Source: an uncultured Dehalococcoidia bacterium
GTDB taxonomy: Bacteria > Chloroflexota > Dehalococcoidia > Lucifugimonadales > CATQGZ01
Length of the DNA: 64,000 nt
Direction: 5' to 3'
Assembly: GCA_958295685.1 (NCBI GenBank)
Contig: OY282365.1
Span: forward strand, 124,001-188,000
Program-made: the position numbers and the translations under genes
Shown here: positions 42,575 through 51,938 of the stretch, in pieces
How the letters are laid out: each line of letters starts with the position of its first letter
Numbering within the stretch: position 1 is the first letter of the stretch
The notes under the pieces: model-generated
The model's input: the letters and a program-made list of their open reading frames with translations, nothing else
Database searches by the model: none
Told to the model about the DNA's origin: nothing

Positions 42575-44422
42575 GTGGTCAGAAGTCTTGTAGACCGGCT
42601 GAGCTCGGTGACTGGGCGGGGCAGGGGCACAGTCGAAGACCCTCTCCACCGCGAGACCTGCTTCGTCTGCGATGCCCGCCTCGCGGTATCCGACCTCTAT
42701 AACCGGCTCCGAGTCTGCCACGTCTGCCGCTTTCACTACAGCATGACGGCTCGGGAGCGGATCGACTCTCTGGTCGATCCGGCCACGTTCCGAGAGACCA
42801 ACCGGTCGATCACGTCGCTGGATCCGCTGTCGTTCTCCTCACGGGTCGCCTACAAGCGGCGAATCTTCCGCGACCAGCGCCGTACCGGCCTTACCGAAGC
42901 GGTGGTAACCGGCACCTGCGCCATTGGCGGCAGCCAGGCGATGCTCATCGTCCTGGACTTCGGCTTCATGGGCGGCACGATGGGCTGCGTCGTAGGAGAG
43001 AAGGTAGCCCTGGCGCTGGAGCAGGCGTCCAAACGAAAGCTGCCCACAATCGCTGTCGTTACGAGCGGGGGAGTCAGGATCCAGGAGGGCGTCCTTTCGC
43101 TGATGCAGATGGCCAAGACGGCCACCGCGTCCAGGCTTCTCGACGAGAAGGGGATGCCGTTCATATCGATTCTCGCGAACCCCGCGACAGGCCAGGCATA
43201 CGCCAGCTTTGCGAACTTGGCGGACATAATACTTGGGGAGCCTGCCGCAATCGTGGGGTTCTCGCCCATGAGCGCCATTAAAGAGGGCAGCGACGCGCCG
43301 CTGCCGAGTGGCTCACACACCGCGGAGTCCCACGCCGAGCACGGCATGATCGACGCGGTGGTGCAGCGGACCGAACTGAGGGACCTGCTGGCCGCCCTGC
43401 TGGATCTGCTGGGGCCTCAGTACAGTCTCACCCCGCGAGAGAAGAAGCGCTACAAGCCGGTCGAGGTTCAGGGGACCCGGGCGTGGAGCTCGGTGCAATT
43501 GGCCAGGCACAGCGAGCGGCCCTCCTCCGTGGATTACGTCGAGCGCATCTTTACCAGCTTCGTCGAGTTGCACGGTGACCGTGTCCATGGAGACGACCCC
43601 TCTATGGTGTGCGGCTTTGGTCACCTCGGTGGGCAGACGGTGATGGTTCTGGGGCACGACAGAGGCCGCGACGGGGCTGGCAGCGGCGGCAGAATGTCTC
43701 CCGAGGGGTTCCGAAAAGCCCAGCGGGCTGTCCGCCTCGCGTCCAAATTCGACATCCCGCTGCTCAGCCTCATCGACACGCCCGGCCCGGATCCCAGCCT
43801 TGCCGCCGAGGAGCGGGGGCTCGGCAATGCTATCGCCACCACCATGTCCGAGGTCTCAGGCGTAGACGTGCCGTCCATTGCGGTGGTGATCGGCGAAGGC
43901 GGCAACGCGGCGGCTCTGGCGCTCGGCGTGGCCGACCGTGTGCTGATGATGGAGAACGCCATCTACTCGGCGGTGTCGCCCGAAGAAGCGGCGGAGATGC
44001 TCTACCAGGACCCGGCCAGGGCCGAGGAGGCGGCGGAGTCGCTCAGACTCACGGCCCAGGACTGCCGCGACCTCGGCATCGCGGACCGTGTGATCCCTGA
44101 GCCCCCGGAGGGCGCCCACGCCAACCCGGACGTCGCCGCGCGGCAACTCAGGCGCACCCTGCTGGAGGAGATCGCCGACCTTCAGGCAAAGCCGCCGAAG
44201 CGCAGGCTGCGGGACAGGTACAGGAAGTTCCGGAAGATGGGCGAGTACAACTCCCACTTCAGAGCGGCCATCACCCGGGAGGTGGATGCCCTCCAGGGCT
44301 TCGTGGCCACAGGCGTAAGGCGCGTTGCCCGCCGAGGACCGTCCGACTCCATGGACCGGCCCGAAGACATAATCACCGACGCCCCCGCCGTCCCCAGGAA
44401 CGGCGGCAGCCACTCCGCGTAG
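42575..44422 (+). CDS. accDA: Acetyl-CoA carboxylase carboxyltransferase, fused AccD-AccA
   Basis: 615 aa, GTG start. N-terminal zinc ribbon with Cys29, 32, 48 and 51, beta-subunit domain with VTSGGVRIQEGVLSLMQM near 166-183, then from about residue 300 the alpha-subunit domain with SPEGFRKAQRAVRLASKFDI and SLIDTPGPDPSLAAEERG. Both halves keep the crotonase oxyanion-hole glycines, so one chain provides the whole carboxyltransferase. Makes malonyl-CoA with AccB/AccC encoded elsewhere. Such fusions are known in several phyla. Confidence 0.93.
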   Translation: MVRSLVDRLSSVTGRGRGTVEDPLHRETCFVCDARLAVSDLYNRLRVCHVCRFHYSMTARERIDSLVDPATFRETNRSITSLDPLSFSSRVAYKRRIFRDQRRTGLTEAVVTGTCAIGGSQAMLIVLDFGFMGGTMGCVVGEKVALALEQASKRKLPTIAVVTSGGVRIQEGVLSLMQMAKTATASRLLDEKGMPFISILANPATGQAYASFANLADIILGEPAAIVGFSPMSAIKEGSDAPLPSGSHTAESHAEHGMIDAVVQRTELRDLLAALLDLLGPQYSLTPREKKRYKPVEVQGTRAWSSVQLARHSERPSSVDYVERIFTSFVELHGDRVHGDDPSMVCGFGHLGGQTVMVLGHDRGRDGAGSGGRMSPEGFRKAQRAVRLASKFDIPLLSLIDTPGPDPSLAAEERGLGNAIATTMSEVSGVDVPSIAVVIGEGGNAAALALGVADRVLMMENAIYSAVSPEEAAEMLYQDPARAEEAAESLRLTAQDCRDLGIADRVIPEPPEGAHANPDVAARQLRRTLLEEIADLQAKPPKRRLRDRYRKFRKMGEYNSHFRAAITREVDALQGFVATGVRRVARRGPSDSMDRPEDIITDAPAVPRNGGSHSA

Positions 44423-44515
44423 CCCTCGGCTCATCTTCGACACGCGAAGGACTCACACACGGAGACGCAATCCCCTTCTCCCGTCATGCTGTACGCTTAG
44501 AGGAAACCCGCGCCC

Positions 44516-45628
44516 ATGAACGAACCAAGTATTGAGACCAGAGTCCGCCTGGACGCCCTGTTGAGTGATTTCGAGGAGTTGCGCCAGTGGCAGGTGGGCT
44601 ATCCGGTCAATCAGGACTTCGACTACTCGCCGCTGCTGCCGTTCATGCAGTACTGCGCCAACAACGTGGGCGACCCCTTCCACGAGAGCAACTTCCGCAT
44701 CAACACCCACGAGATCGAGCGCGAGGTCATCGACCGCTTCGCCAATCTGATGCGTCTGCCGGGCGAGCAGGCATGGGGCTATATCACCTCCGGCGGAACG
44801 GAGGGCAACATGTACGGGCTGTACATGGGCCGCGAGGCCTTCCCGGATGGCGTGGTCTACTTCTCGCAGGACACCCACTACAGCGTCGTTAAGATACTGC
44901 GCGTGCTGAAGGCCCGCAACATAATGATAAGAAGCCAGGACAATGGAGAGATAGACTACGACGACCTCTACGAGACCATACGAATCAACCGCGACGTCCC
45001 CGTCATCATCATGGCGAACATAGGCACGACCATGAAGGGCGCCGTCGACGATCTCGGCAAGGTCCGCGGTATTCTCGACGACCTCGCGGTCACCGATCGT
45101 TACATACACGGAGACGCCGCTCTGAGCGGGATGATACTGCCCTTTGTGGACGAGCCGCAGCCCTACGGGTTCGACGCCGGTCTCGACAGCGTGGCGGTCA
45201 GCGGCCACAAGCTGATCGGCTCGCCACTCCCATGCGGGGTCGCTCTGACCAAGCGCGGCTATGTCGCTCGCGTAGCGCGTTCGGTCGAGTACGTGGGCGT
45301 GCTCGACACCACGCTCTCCGGGTCACGCAACGCGCTCACGCCGCTCATGCTGTGGTATGCGTTCGAACACTACGGCTTGGACGGGTTCAGGGAGGTTGTG
45401 GCGGATATGCTGGCGGTCGCCGAGTACGCCGTCGCACGCTTCAACGACAGCGGCATACCCGCGTGGCGCCACGAGAACTCGGTCACGGTCGTCTTCCCGA
45501 AGCCGGCGGCGGAGGTGCTCCGCAAGTGGCAGATCGCCCACTACGAGGACTTCGCCCACGTCATCACCATGCCGCACGTGACGCGCGAAACGATAGACGC
45601 GCTCGCGGATGACTGTCTGAAGTCGTAG
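44516..45628 (+). CDS. PLP-dependent decarboxylase, histidine decarboxylase-like
   Basis: 370 aa, group II fold. N-terminal GYPVNQDFDYSPLLPFM matches PLP-type histidine decarboxylases; SGGTEGNMYGLYMGRE near 92-107 binds the PLP phosphate, DTHYSVVKIL contains the ring-stacking His, DAALSG is the Asp loop, and Lys232 in SGHKLIG is the Schiff-base residue. Would make histamine or a related amine by CO2 loss. Other substrates (for example serine or another amino acid) are possible. Followed by an ACT-domain regulator 12-18 bp downstream. Confidence 0.8.
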   Translation: MNEPSIETRVRLDALLSDFEELRQWQVGYPVNQDFDYSPLLPFMQYCANNVGDPFHESNFRINTHEIEREVIDRFANLMRLPGEQAWGYITSGGTEGNMYGLYMGREAFPDGVVYFSQDTHYSVVKILRVLKARNIMIRSQDNGEIDYDDLYETIRINRDVPVIIMANIGTTMKGAVDDLGKVRGILDDLAVTDRYIHGDAALSGMILPFVDEPQPYGFDAGLDSVAVSGHKLIGSPLPCGVALTKRGYVARVARSVEYVGVLDTTLSGSRNALTPLMLWYAFEHYGLDGFREVVADMLAVAEYAVARFNDSGIPAWRHENSVTVVFPKPAAEVLRKWQIAHYEDFAHVITMPHVTRETIDALADDCLKS

Positions 45629-45646
45629 ACCAGCTGGGAGGTGATG

Positions 45647-46039
45647 ATGGAGAGAGTAATCGTCATGGTGAAGAACCAGGTTGGGGTGATTGCCGACGTA
45701 ACCTCGGCCCTGGCCGGCGCGGGCATCAACATACTGACCATCAACACCGAGGGGACCGGCGACACCGGTATCGTAATCATAACGACGGCAGATAACGACC
45801 GCGCGCTTGACGTGCTGACCACCGCGGGCTTCAAGGTCGTCATCGACGATGCCCTCGTCATCAGGCTCCGCGACGAGCCGGGCGCCCTCGCAAAGATAGC
45901 GGAGAAGTTCAAGCGCGCCGGGGTGAACATACAGAGCCTCCACATACTCGACCGCCGAGCCGGACACACGACCGTCGTCCTGTCTGCCGACGACAGGGCA
46001 AAGGCGGAAGCCCTAGCCGACAGCGAGTCCATAGTCTGA
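45647..46039 (+). CDS. Double ACT-domain regulatory protein
   Basis: 130 aa from ATG 45647 (GGGAGG at 45636-45641). Two ACT repeats: VKNQVGVIADVTSALAGAGI at residues 7-27 and LRDEPGALAKIAEKFKRAGV near 75-95, each with the Gly at the ligand-binding turn. Free-standing ACT proteins bind amino acids and modulate partners; being co-transcribed with the decarboxylase, it may sense that enzyme's substrate. Confidence 0.82.
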   Translation: MERVIVMVKNQVGVIADVTSALAGAGINILTINTEGTGDTGIVIITTADNDRALDVLTTAGFKVVIDDALVIRLRDEPGALAKIAEKFKRAGVNIQSLHILDRRAGHTTVVLSADDRAKAEALADSESIV

Positions 46040-46216
46040 GCCCGAACCTTGAATCCACACCCTGACGAATCGAATCCACGCTTCCGTCACGTCCGCAGCT
46101 ATGTCCGCCCATGACGTCCGGACAGCCCGGCATAGCGCATGGCACAACCACCCGCGCCGAGGTCTGGCGCGGCCGGGCGGCGCATAAGGCGGCCGTGAAG
46201 CCGATTCTCACCGAGG

Positions 46217-46987
46217 ATGTCCGCTAAACCACGCTCATTCTCCCTGGAAGTCGCTGACGGTGTGGCGACCGCATATCTCGACCGTGCCGCTGCCTGCAAC
46301 AGGATCAGCGAAGCTCTGGCCGCCGACGTCCGCGACGCCTTCGACGAGCTCGATCACCACGACGGCGTCCGCGTGGTGATCCTCACAGGGATGGGGGAGG
46401 CGTTCTGCGTCGGAGCCGACCTCCCGGCGGACGAGCCGGACCTCCCGCGGGCGGCGGGCAGAGTCAGAGTATCGGGCTGCATCGCGGCGTGCCGCAAGCC
46501 CGTGATAGCGGCCCTGAACGGCTCTGCAATGGATCAGGGCCTCGAGATCGCCCTCGCCTGTGACATCCGCTTGGCGTCCGAGAATGCCAGGCTGGGCCTG
46601 ACCCAGATTCGTTCGGGACTGCTACCCTGGGACGGAGGCACTCAGCGCCTGCCCCGGCTGATAGGCCAGGGCAGAGCGATGGAGATGATCCTTACCGCCC
46701 GCACCGTGGACGCGCGAGAGGCGAAGGAGATGGGCATGGTGGACGGGGTTGTCCCGCCGCAGGACGTCCTGAAGGAGGCGCGCAAGCTGGCCGAAACCAT
46801 CGCCGCGCACGCGCCCATTGCCGCCGGATACGCGAAGGAAGCCGTCCGGACAGGCCGCGACCTCCCTTTGGACCAGGGCCTCAGACTCGAGGCCGACCTG
46901 AACGTCCTCCTCCAGAGCACCGCAGACCGCGCCGAAGGCGTCCGGTCGTTCCTGGAAAAGCGTCCCCCCGTGTATCGAGGCCGGTGA
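46217..46987 (+). CDS. Crotonase-family protein with altered catalytic Glu
   Basis: 256 aa. Oxyanion-hole segment EAFCVGADL near 66-74 and GLEIALACDIRLASENARLG near 112-131. The first catalytic Glu is kept (GLEIAL), but the second, normally in PEIxxG, reads TQIRSG, that is Gln. Water addition as in true hydratases would be impaired, so isomerase-, decarboxylase- or other crotonase chemistry is more likely. Overall length and GGTQRLPRL are standard. The 177-bp gap upstream shows no gene. Confidence 0.8.
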   Translation: MSAKPRSFSLEVADGVATAYLDRAAACNRISEALAADVRDAFDELDHHDGVRVVILTGMGEAFCVGADLPADEPDLPRAAGRVRVSGCIAACRKPVIAALNGSAMDQGLEIALACDIRLASENARLGLTQIRSGLLPWDGGTQRLPRLIGQGRAMEMILTARTVDAREAKEMGMVDGVVPPQDVLKEARKLAETIAAHAPIAAGYAKEAVRTGRDLPLDQGLRLEADLNVLLQSTADRAEGVRSFLEKRPPVYRGR

Positions 46988-46993
46988 CCCGAC

Positions 46994-47722
46994 GTGACAG
47001 TCCCAGATAGTCGGAACACCATAAGCTACTCGAAGGAAGGCCCCGTCGCCCGGGTGGTGCTGGACCGGCCCGACGTCATAAACGCCTACGATACCCGGAT
47101 GCGTGACGAGCTCTATCAGGTGATGCAGTCCGTTGGGGACGACCCCGACGTCCGCGTAGCCGTTCTCAGTGGAGCAGGGGAGAAGGGCTTCTGCGCAGGG
47201 GCCGACCTCACCGAGTTCGGGACCGCCCCTTCGCAGACCATCGCGCGCAGAACGAGGTGGGCGCGGGACGTGTGGGGCCTGTTCCTCAGCCTGGAGAAGC
47301 CCTTGGTGGCTGCCCTGCACGGATGGGTAATAGGCTCCGGGGTCGAGATGGCGTGCCTGTGCGACGTCAGGATAGCCTCGGAAGACGCGGTGTTTCGAAT
47401 GCCGGAGGTGGCCCTGGGGATGCTGCCTGCAGCGGGCGGCGCTCAGACTCTGGAGCGCGCCATCGGCGCGGACAGGGCCCTCGAGCTTCTGCTGACAGGC
47501 CGCACCATGGACGCCGCCGAGGCCGTGAGGATTGGCCTGGTGCACAGAGTCGTGCAGCGTGGCAGCCTGCGCGCGCAGGCTGATAGAGTAGCGGCAGGGC
47601 TGGCTGACCGTGACCCCAGGGCGCTGGCCGCTGTGAAGACGGCCGTCCGCCGCGGCCCGGACATGCCTCTGCACAGGGGACTGGAGCTCGAGGAGCGCCT
47701 CCTGGCCGCGCTGAAACGATGA
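46994..47722 (+). CDS. Enoyl-CoA hydratase/isomerase family protein
   Basis: 242 aa, GTG start 6 bp after the previous crotonase. Oxyanion hole KGFCAGADLTEFG near 64-76; both catalytic Glu positions are kept (GSGVEMACLCD and MPEVALG). Probable 2-enoyl-CoA hydratase. The pair plus the ligase at 47769 suggests a short acyl-CoA pathway, for fatty or aromatic acids. Confidence 0.85.
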   Translation: MTVPDSRNTISYSKEGPVARVVLDRPDVINAYDTRMRDELYQVMQSVGDDPDVRVAVLSGAGEKGFCAGADLTEFGTAPSQTIARRTRWARDVWGLFLSLEKPLVAALHGWVIGSGVEMACLCDVRIASEDAVFRMPEVALGMLPAAGGAQTLERAIGADRALELLLTGRTMDAAEAVRIGLVHRVVQRGSLRAQADRVAAGLADRDPRALAAVKTAVRRGPDMPLHRGLELEERLLAALKR

Positions 47723-47768
47723 TCGGGCAATGACGTACTGAGACACGCCGGGATACTGGGGCAATCTC

Positions 47769-49334
47769 ATGAATACGACCGAGCTCCTCTCTATTGCAGC
47801 CGCCATCGTGCCGGACAGGGAGGCTATTGTCTTCGACGGCAGGCGGCTGACGTTCGAGGCTCTCCAGGACAGGGTGAACCGTCTCGCCAACGCCCTCGCC
47901 GGACTTGGGGTTGGACCCGGCGACAGAGTCGCGACCCTACAGGTCAACACCAATCATCAGGTCGAGGCGTGCTTCGCCGCCGCCAAGCTCGATGCCGTCT
48001 ACGTGCCGTTGAACTTCAGGTCCCGCGCCGCCGAGCTCATCCACATGCTCAACGAATCGGAGGCGGCGGTGCTGCTCGTCGGCGGCAGGTATGCCGGTCA
48101 CGTCCGCTCCTTCGCCTCCGAGATGCGCTCGGTCAGCAGCTTCGTGGCCCTAGACGCGCACGTCGAGGGCTGGCGCTCCTATGAGAGCCTGCTCTCATCC
48201 GCCTCGAGCCGGGAGCGGTTCCCCAGAGGCGGCGGGGACGACCTCACCGTTATTCTATTCACCGCAGGCACCACCGGCGAGCCCAAGGGGGTCATGCTCA
48301 GCCACGAGAGCTTCTCTTCCTACGTCCTGGCAAACGTCGCCCCCGCTGACCCTGACGAGCAGGGCCGAAACATCCTGACGGTTCCGCTCTACCACATAGC
48401 AGCCATGCAGGCCGTCATGTCGGCCGTCTATGGCGGCAGGACACTGGTCATCCAGAGACAGTTCGAGCCGGTCGAGTGGATGCGGCTGGTCGAGAGAGAG
48501 CGTGCCAACCGCGCGATGATGGTGCCGACCATGCTGAAGATGCTCATGGACCACCCTGAGTTCGGCAGTTACGACCTCAGCAGCCTGGACGTGATTACCT
48601 ATGGGGCTGCGCCCATGCCGCTCGAGGTGATCAGGAGGGCTATCCACGAGTTCCCCGGGGCCAGATTCATCAATGCCTTTGGGCAGACGGAAACGGCCGC
48701 CACGATCACGATGCTTCCCCCCGACGACCACGTGTTGGAGGGGACCTCGGATGAGATCGAAACGAAGCTCCGGCGGCTCACGTCCATCGGCAGGCCGCTG
48801 GAAGACGTCGAGGTCCGCATCGTCGACGAGGACGGCGCCCCGGTGGCCGTGGGCGAGGTGGGCGAGATCGCTGCCAGCGGCCCGCGCCTCATGAAGGGAT
48901 ACTGGCGCCGGGAGGCGGCCACCGCCGAGGTCATCCGCGACGGCTGGCTCTACACCGGAGACCTGGGCCGATTCGACGAAGACGGCTATATCTACCTTGC
49001 GGGCCGGGCTAGGGACTTCATCAAGCGGGGCGGCGAGATGGTGTCCCCGCTGGAGGTGGAGCAGGCGCTGCACTCGCACCCCGCCGTCGAAGAGGCGGCG
49101 GTGATCGGCGTACCCGACTCCGACTGGGGAGAGCGCGTCCTTGCGGTCGTGGCGCTGAAGGAAGGCGAGAGCGTGTCGGGGAGCGAGATATCGGAGTATT
49201 GCCGGGCGCGCCTCGCCAGCTTCAAGAAGCCGGAATCCGTAGTCTTCGTCGACCGGCTGCCCCGCAACGCCCTGGGCAAAGTTCTCAAGAAGACGCTCAG
49301 GGAGCGGCACGGCTGCCCAGTCGAGGGTAAGTAG
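47769..49334 (+). CDS. Acyl-CoA ligase (AMP-binding, fatty-acid-CoA ligase type)
   Basis: 521 aa. AMP-binding P-loop FTAGTTGEPKGVMLSH near 163-178, INAFGQTETAATIT near 302-315, YTGDLGRFDEDGYIYLAGR near 395-413, RDFIKRGGEMVSP, and the catalytic Lys in LPRNALGKVLKK near 503-514. Activates a carboxylic acid to its CoA thioester for the adjacent crotonases. Chain-length preference unknown. Confidence 0.9.
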   Translation: MNTTELLSIAAAIVPDREAIVFDGRRLTFEALQDRVNRLANALAGLGVGPGDRVATLQVNTNHQVEACFAAAKLDAVYVPLNFRSRAAELIHMLNESEAAVLLVGGRYAGHVRSFASEMRSVSSFVALDAHVEGWRSYESLLSSASSRERFPRGGGDDLTVILFTAGTTGEPKGVMLSHESFSSYVLANVAPADPDEQGRNILTVPLYHIAAMQAVMSAVYGGRTLVIQRQFEPVEWMRLVERERANRAMMVPTMLKMLMDHPEFGSYDLSSLDVITYGAAPMPLEVIRRAIHEFPGARFINAFGQTETAATITMLPPDDHVLEGTSDEIETKLRRLTSIGRPLEDVEVRIVDEDGAPVAVGEVGEIAASGPRLMKGYWRREAATAEVIRDGWLYTGDLGRFDEDGYIYLAGRARDFIKRGGEMVSPLEVEQALHSHPAVEEAAVIGVPDSDWGERVLAVVALKEGESVSGSEISEYCRARLASFKKPESVVFVDRLPRNALGKVLKKTLRERHGCPVEGK

Positions 49335-49356
49335 GCAGGGCGGCGCAGATCCCCTC

Positions 49357-50364
49357 CTAACGTAGGCTGCCGTCTTCGAGCGATAGTGATGGCCAAGCTC
49401 CACTTCTTGCGGGGTAATCGACGGCAACGTCCGCCTCTTCGTACTTCCATATAATCGGGTTGACGGAAGGTGAATGAGAAAAGCGAACGCCTTCAACGAC
49501 CTCGTAGTAAACGGCTTTCCCATTGCTTATGAATAGAACAAGCTCGACCGTGTCGTTTATGCCAAAACGAGACAACGTCATTATGTCTATACTGTCACGT
49601 CCGGGTTGCGAAAGCACGTCTGGAGTGGTGTAGGGTCCATATATCTCGACCGAATCCCATTCAAAATCCGTTATCTCCGACAAGTGGAACGTACTCACTC
49701 CGCCATCCAGAGCCGTCTCCAGCTTCCATGCGAACTTGCCTGTAGATGCGGTGGCCATCTGTAATGCCGTACCGAAAACAAGGATCAGAAAAAGGCCTAC
49801 TGCCAGAACCGGCCGCAGATAACGAACTCTGGAGAAGACGGGCACATACTGAAGGAACATGCTGAGGAACAACAAGAACGGAACCGAGGTCACTAAGAGA
49901 GCATACCAACCCAGAGGACGCAGGTCCCATCCATAAAAGGATGGCGCGTAAGCCAACGCGGTCCCGAAGACGACCGTTGCGGATATCGCACCTACTAAAG
50001 CGAACGGGGCGTCCATTTTCCGTCTATTGAGAAACACGATTACTAGCAGGATGGCTGCAAGCTCCGTCCAGACGAGAGATACAGTTCCCAGAGTAGGTGT
50101 CGAGCGTTGCCTGGCTACCGCATCAAGGGACAGCGTTACGAGAATGACATGTGCCGCAACCGCGAGATGGACAAAACGGGACGCAGCAACCGACAACCCA
50201 TCACTCCCCAGCGTTGGAATGTTCCTATTTACTGATGCCGTGATGACGGTTGCCGACAGAGCGATGTTCGCACCGGTCAGCAGAATCAACAGAAATGTAA
50301 AGTCTGCGGCGCTGGAGGCCGCTAGAAGGCTTACGACGCTCGCCGCGAGGAGCTCGATTCCCAA
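49357..50364 (-). CDS. Multi-pass membrane protein, unknown
   Basis: 335 aa. About seven or eight membrane helices in residues 1-220, then a ~110-residue soluble C-terminal domain rich in beta-strand. Base composition is visibly lower in GC than its neighbours (more A/T at third positions), suggesting recent transfer. Overlaps the next minus-strand membrane gene by 34 bp. No family recognised. Confidence 0.6.
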   Translation of the reverse strand: MGIELLAASVVSLLAASSAADFTFLLILLTGANIALSATVITASVNRNIPTLGSDGLSVAASRFVHLAVAAHVILVTLSLDAVARQRSTPTLGTVSLVWTELAAILLVIVFLNRRKMDAPFALVGAISATVVFGTALAYAPSFYGWDLRPLGWYALLVTSVPFLLFLSMFLQYVPVFSRVRYLRPVLAVGLFLILVFGTALQMATASTGKFAWKLETALDGGVSTFHLSEITDFEWDSVEIYGPYTTPDVLSQPGRDSIDIMTLSRFGINDTVELVLFISNGKAVYYEVVEGVRFSHSPSVNPIIWKYEEADVAVDYPARSGAWPSLSLEDGSLR

Positions 50365-50597
50365 ACGACGAGTAAGAACGTTTTCGCATTCTCCCAGAGT
50401 GTCATCCTAATGGAAGCGATCACGAGGAAAAACCATGCGGCGCCCGCACACCCAGCGCAGAAAACACCGAAGACCAAGGCCCAAGATCCTACAGTCCCAA
50501 CGAGCAGAGGCGCTGACGCTATAGCGGTCACTGACAACGATGCGAGGACAAGGCACCCCGATCCAACACTCAATCTATAGATTTGCCGTGCCTTCAT
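50331..50597 (-). CDS. Small membrane protein, unknown
   Basis: 88 aa from ATG 50597 with GGGAG nearby. Two membrane helices (about 15-32 and 35-58) and a short polar tail. Same lower-GC patch and apparent operon as the 335-aa membrane protein. Confidence 0.5.
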   Translation of the reverse strand: MKARQIYRLSVGSGCLVLASLSVTAIASAPLLVGTVGSWALVFGVFCAGCAGAAWFFLVIASIRMTLWENAKTFLLVVWESSSSRRAS

Positions 50598-50672
50598 ACT
50601 CCCGTACTCCTGTACCGGCGGAGCCGAAACCTCCAGGATATGCACGCGAGACTGGCTGGGCCGGAGGCGGGT

Positions 50673-51932
50673 TCAGGTGATTCGGTCGAACCCTGTGTAG
50701 GGGCGGAGGACGTCCGGGACGGCTATCGAGCCGTCGGCCTGTTGGTAGCACTCCATGATGGCGATCATGGTTCTGGGGATCCCCAGCCCGGAGCCGTTGA
50801 GGGTGTGGACGAACCTGGGCCGGGCGCCCTCTGTGGGTCTGTATCGGACGTTTGCGCGCCTGGCCTGAAAGTCGGCGCAGTTCGAGCATGAGCTGACCTC
50901 GAGCCACTCTCCGCAGCCCGGCGCCCACAGCTCCACGTCGTAGGTCATGACCACCGAGAAGCCCATGTCTCCGGCGCACTGGAGCTTTACCTGGTGCGGG
51001 ATTCCCAGCCTGACGCAGACGTCCTCAGCGTCGGCGACGAGCCGGTCGAGCTCCGTCGGGGATGCGTCGGGCTCGACGACCTTGTACATCTCGACCTTCT
51101 CGAACTGGTGGACGCGCTTCATTCCGCGCGTGTCCCTGCCCGCCGCCGCCTTCTCACGCCTGAAGCACGGCGTGTGCGCGACGTAGTTGAGGGGCAGGCT
51201 GTCTGCGGGCAGTATCTCTCCGCCGTGCATGTTGGTGATGGGGACCTCTGCGGTGGGCACCATCCACAGGTCGTCCTCGTCGTCGTGATACATCGTGTCG
51301 GCGAACTTCGGGAGCTGCCCGCTGCCGGTGACCGTCTCCCTGGTGACGACGTATGGCAGGTAGAGTTCCTCGTATCCGCGCTCTTCGACGTGCACGGCAA
51401 CCAGCCACGAGATGAGCGCTCTCTGGAGGGCCGCGCCCCTGCCTCGCAGCACGTAGAAGCGGGAGCCTGACAGTTTCACGCCTGCCCTGAAGTCGATGAT
51501 GCCCAGCCGCTCGCCGAGCTCCCAGTGGGGCAGGGGTTCGAAGTCGAACGAGGGCTTCTCCCCCACGCTGCGGATCAGGAGGTTCTCGGATTCGTCCCTG
51601 CCGTCCGGCACGTCCGGCTCCGGGATATTGGGGACCGAGAGCATCAGGGCGTGGAGTTCGGCGGCATTCGTTCGGGCGTCGGCCTCGAGGGTCTTGATAT
51701 CGGAGCCGACCTTCCGCATCTCGGCCAGGACTTCCGGCGGCTTGCGCTTCGTCTGGGCGAGTTGTCTGCTGACCTCGTTGCGGCGTGCCCGGAGGGCGTC
51801 GGTCTCGGCGATCAGTTCCCTTCGCCGCGCGTCCAGTTCCAGTATGCGGTCGACCGGCGCGTCGTCGCCCCTGCGTCTCGCCGCGTCTCGGACGAGTTCA
51901 GGGGCGCTGCGTATGAGTTCGATGCTGATCAA
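50673..51932 (-). CDS. serS: Seryl-tRNA synthetase
   Basis: 419 aa. N-terminal coiled-coil arm (about 25-100) for tRNA-Ser; class II motif 2 PCFRREKAAAGRDTRGMKRV near 256-275 and motif 3 GSGLGIPRTMIAIME near 384-398. Charges tRNA-Ser, and tRNA-Sec where present, so it also feeds the selenocysteine pathway implied by selD. Placed 6 bp after the SelA-like gene on the same strand. Confidence 0.96.
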   Translation of the reverse strand: MISIELIRSAPELVRDAARRRGDDAPVDRILELDARRRELIAETDALRARRNEVSRQLAQTKRKPPEVLAEMRKVGSDIKTLEADARTNAAELHALMLSVPNIPEPDVPDGRDESENLLIRSVGEKPSFDFEPLPHWELGERLGIIDFRAGVKLSGSRFYVLRGRGAALQRALISWLVAVHVEERGYEELYLPYVVTRETVTGSGQLPKFADTMYHDDEDDLWMVPTAEVPITNMHGGEILPADSLPLNYVAHTPCFRREKAAAGRDTRGMKRVHQFEKVEMYKVVEPDASPTELDRLVADAEDVCVRLGIPHQVKLQCAGDMGFSVVMTYDVELWAPGCGEWLEVSSCSNCADFQARRANVRYRPTEGARPRFVHTLNGSGLGIPRTMIAIMECYQQADGSIAVPDVLRPYTGFDRIT

Positions 51933-51938
51933 CGCGGT

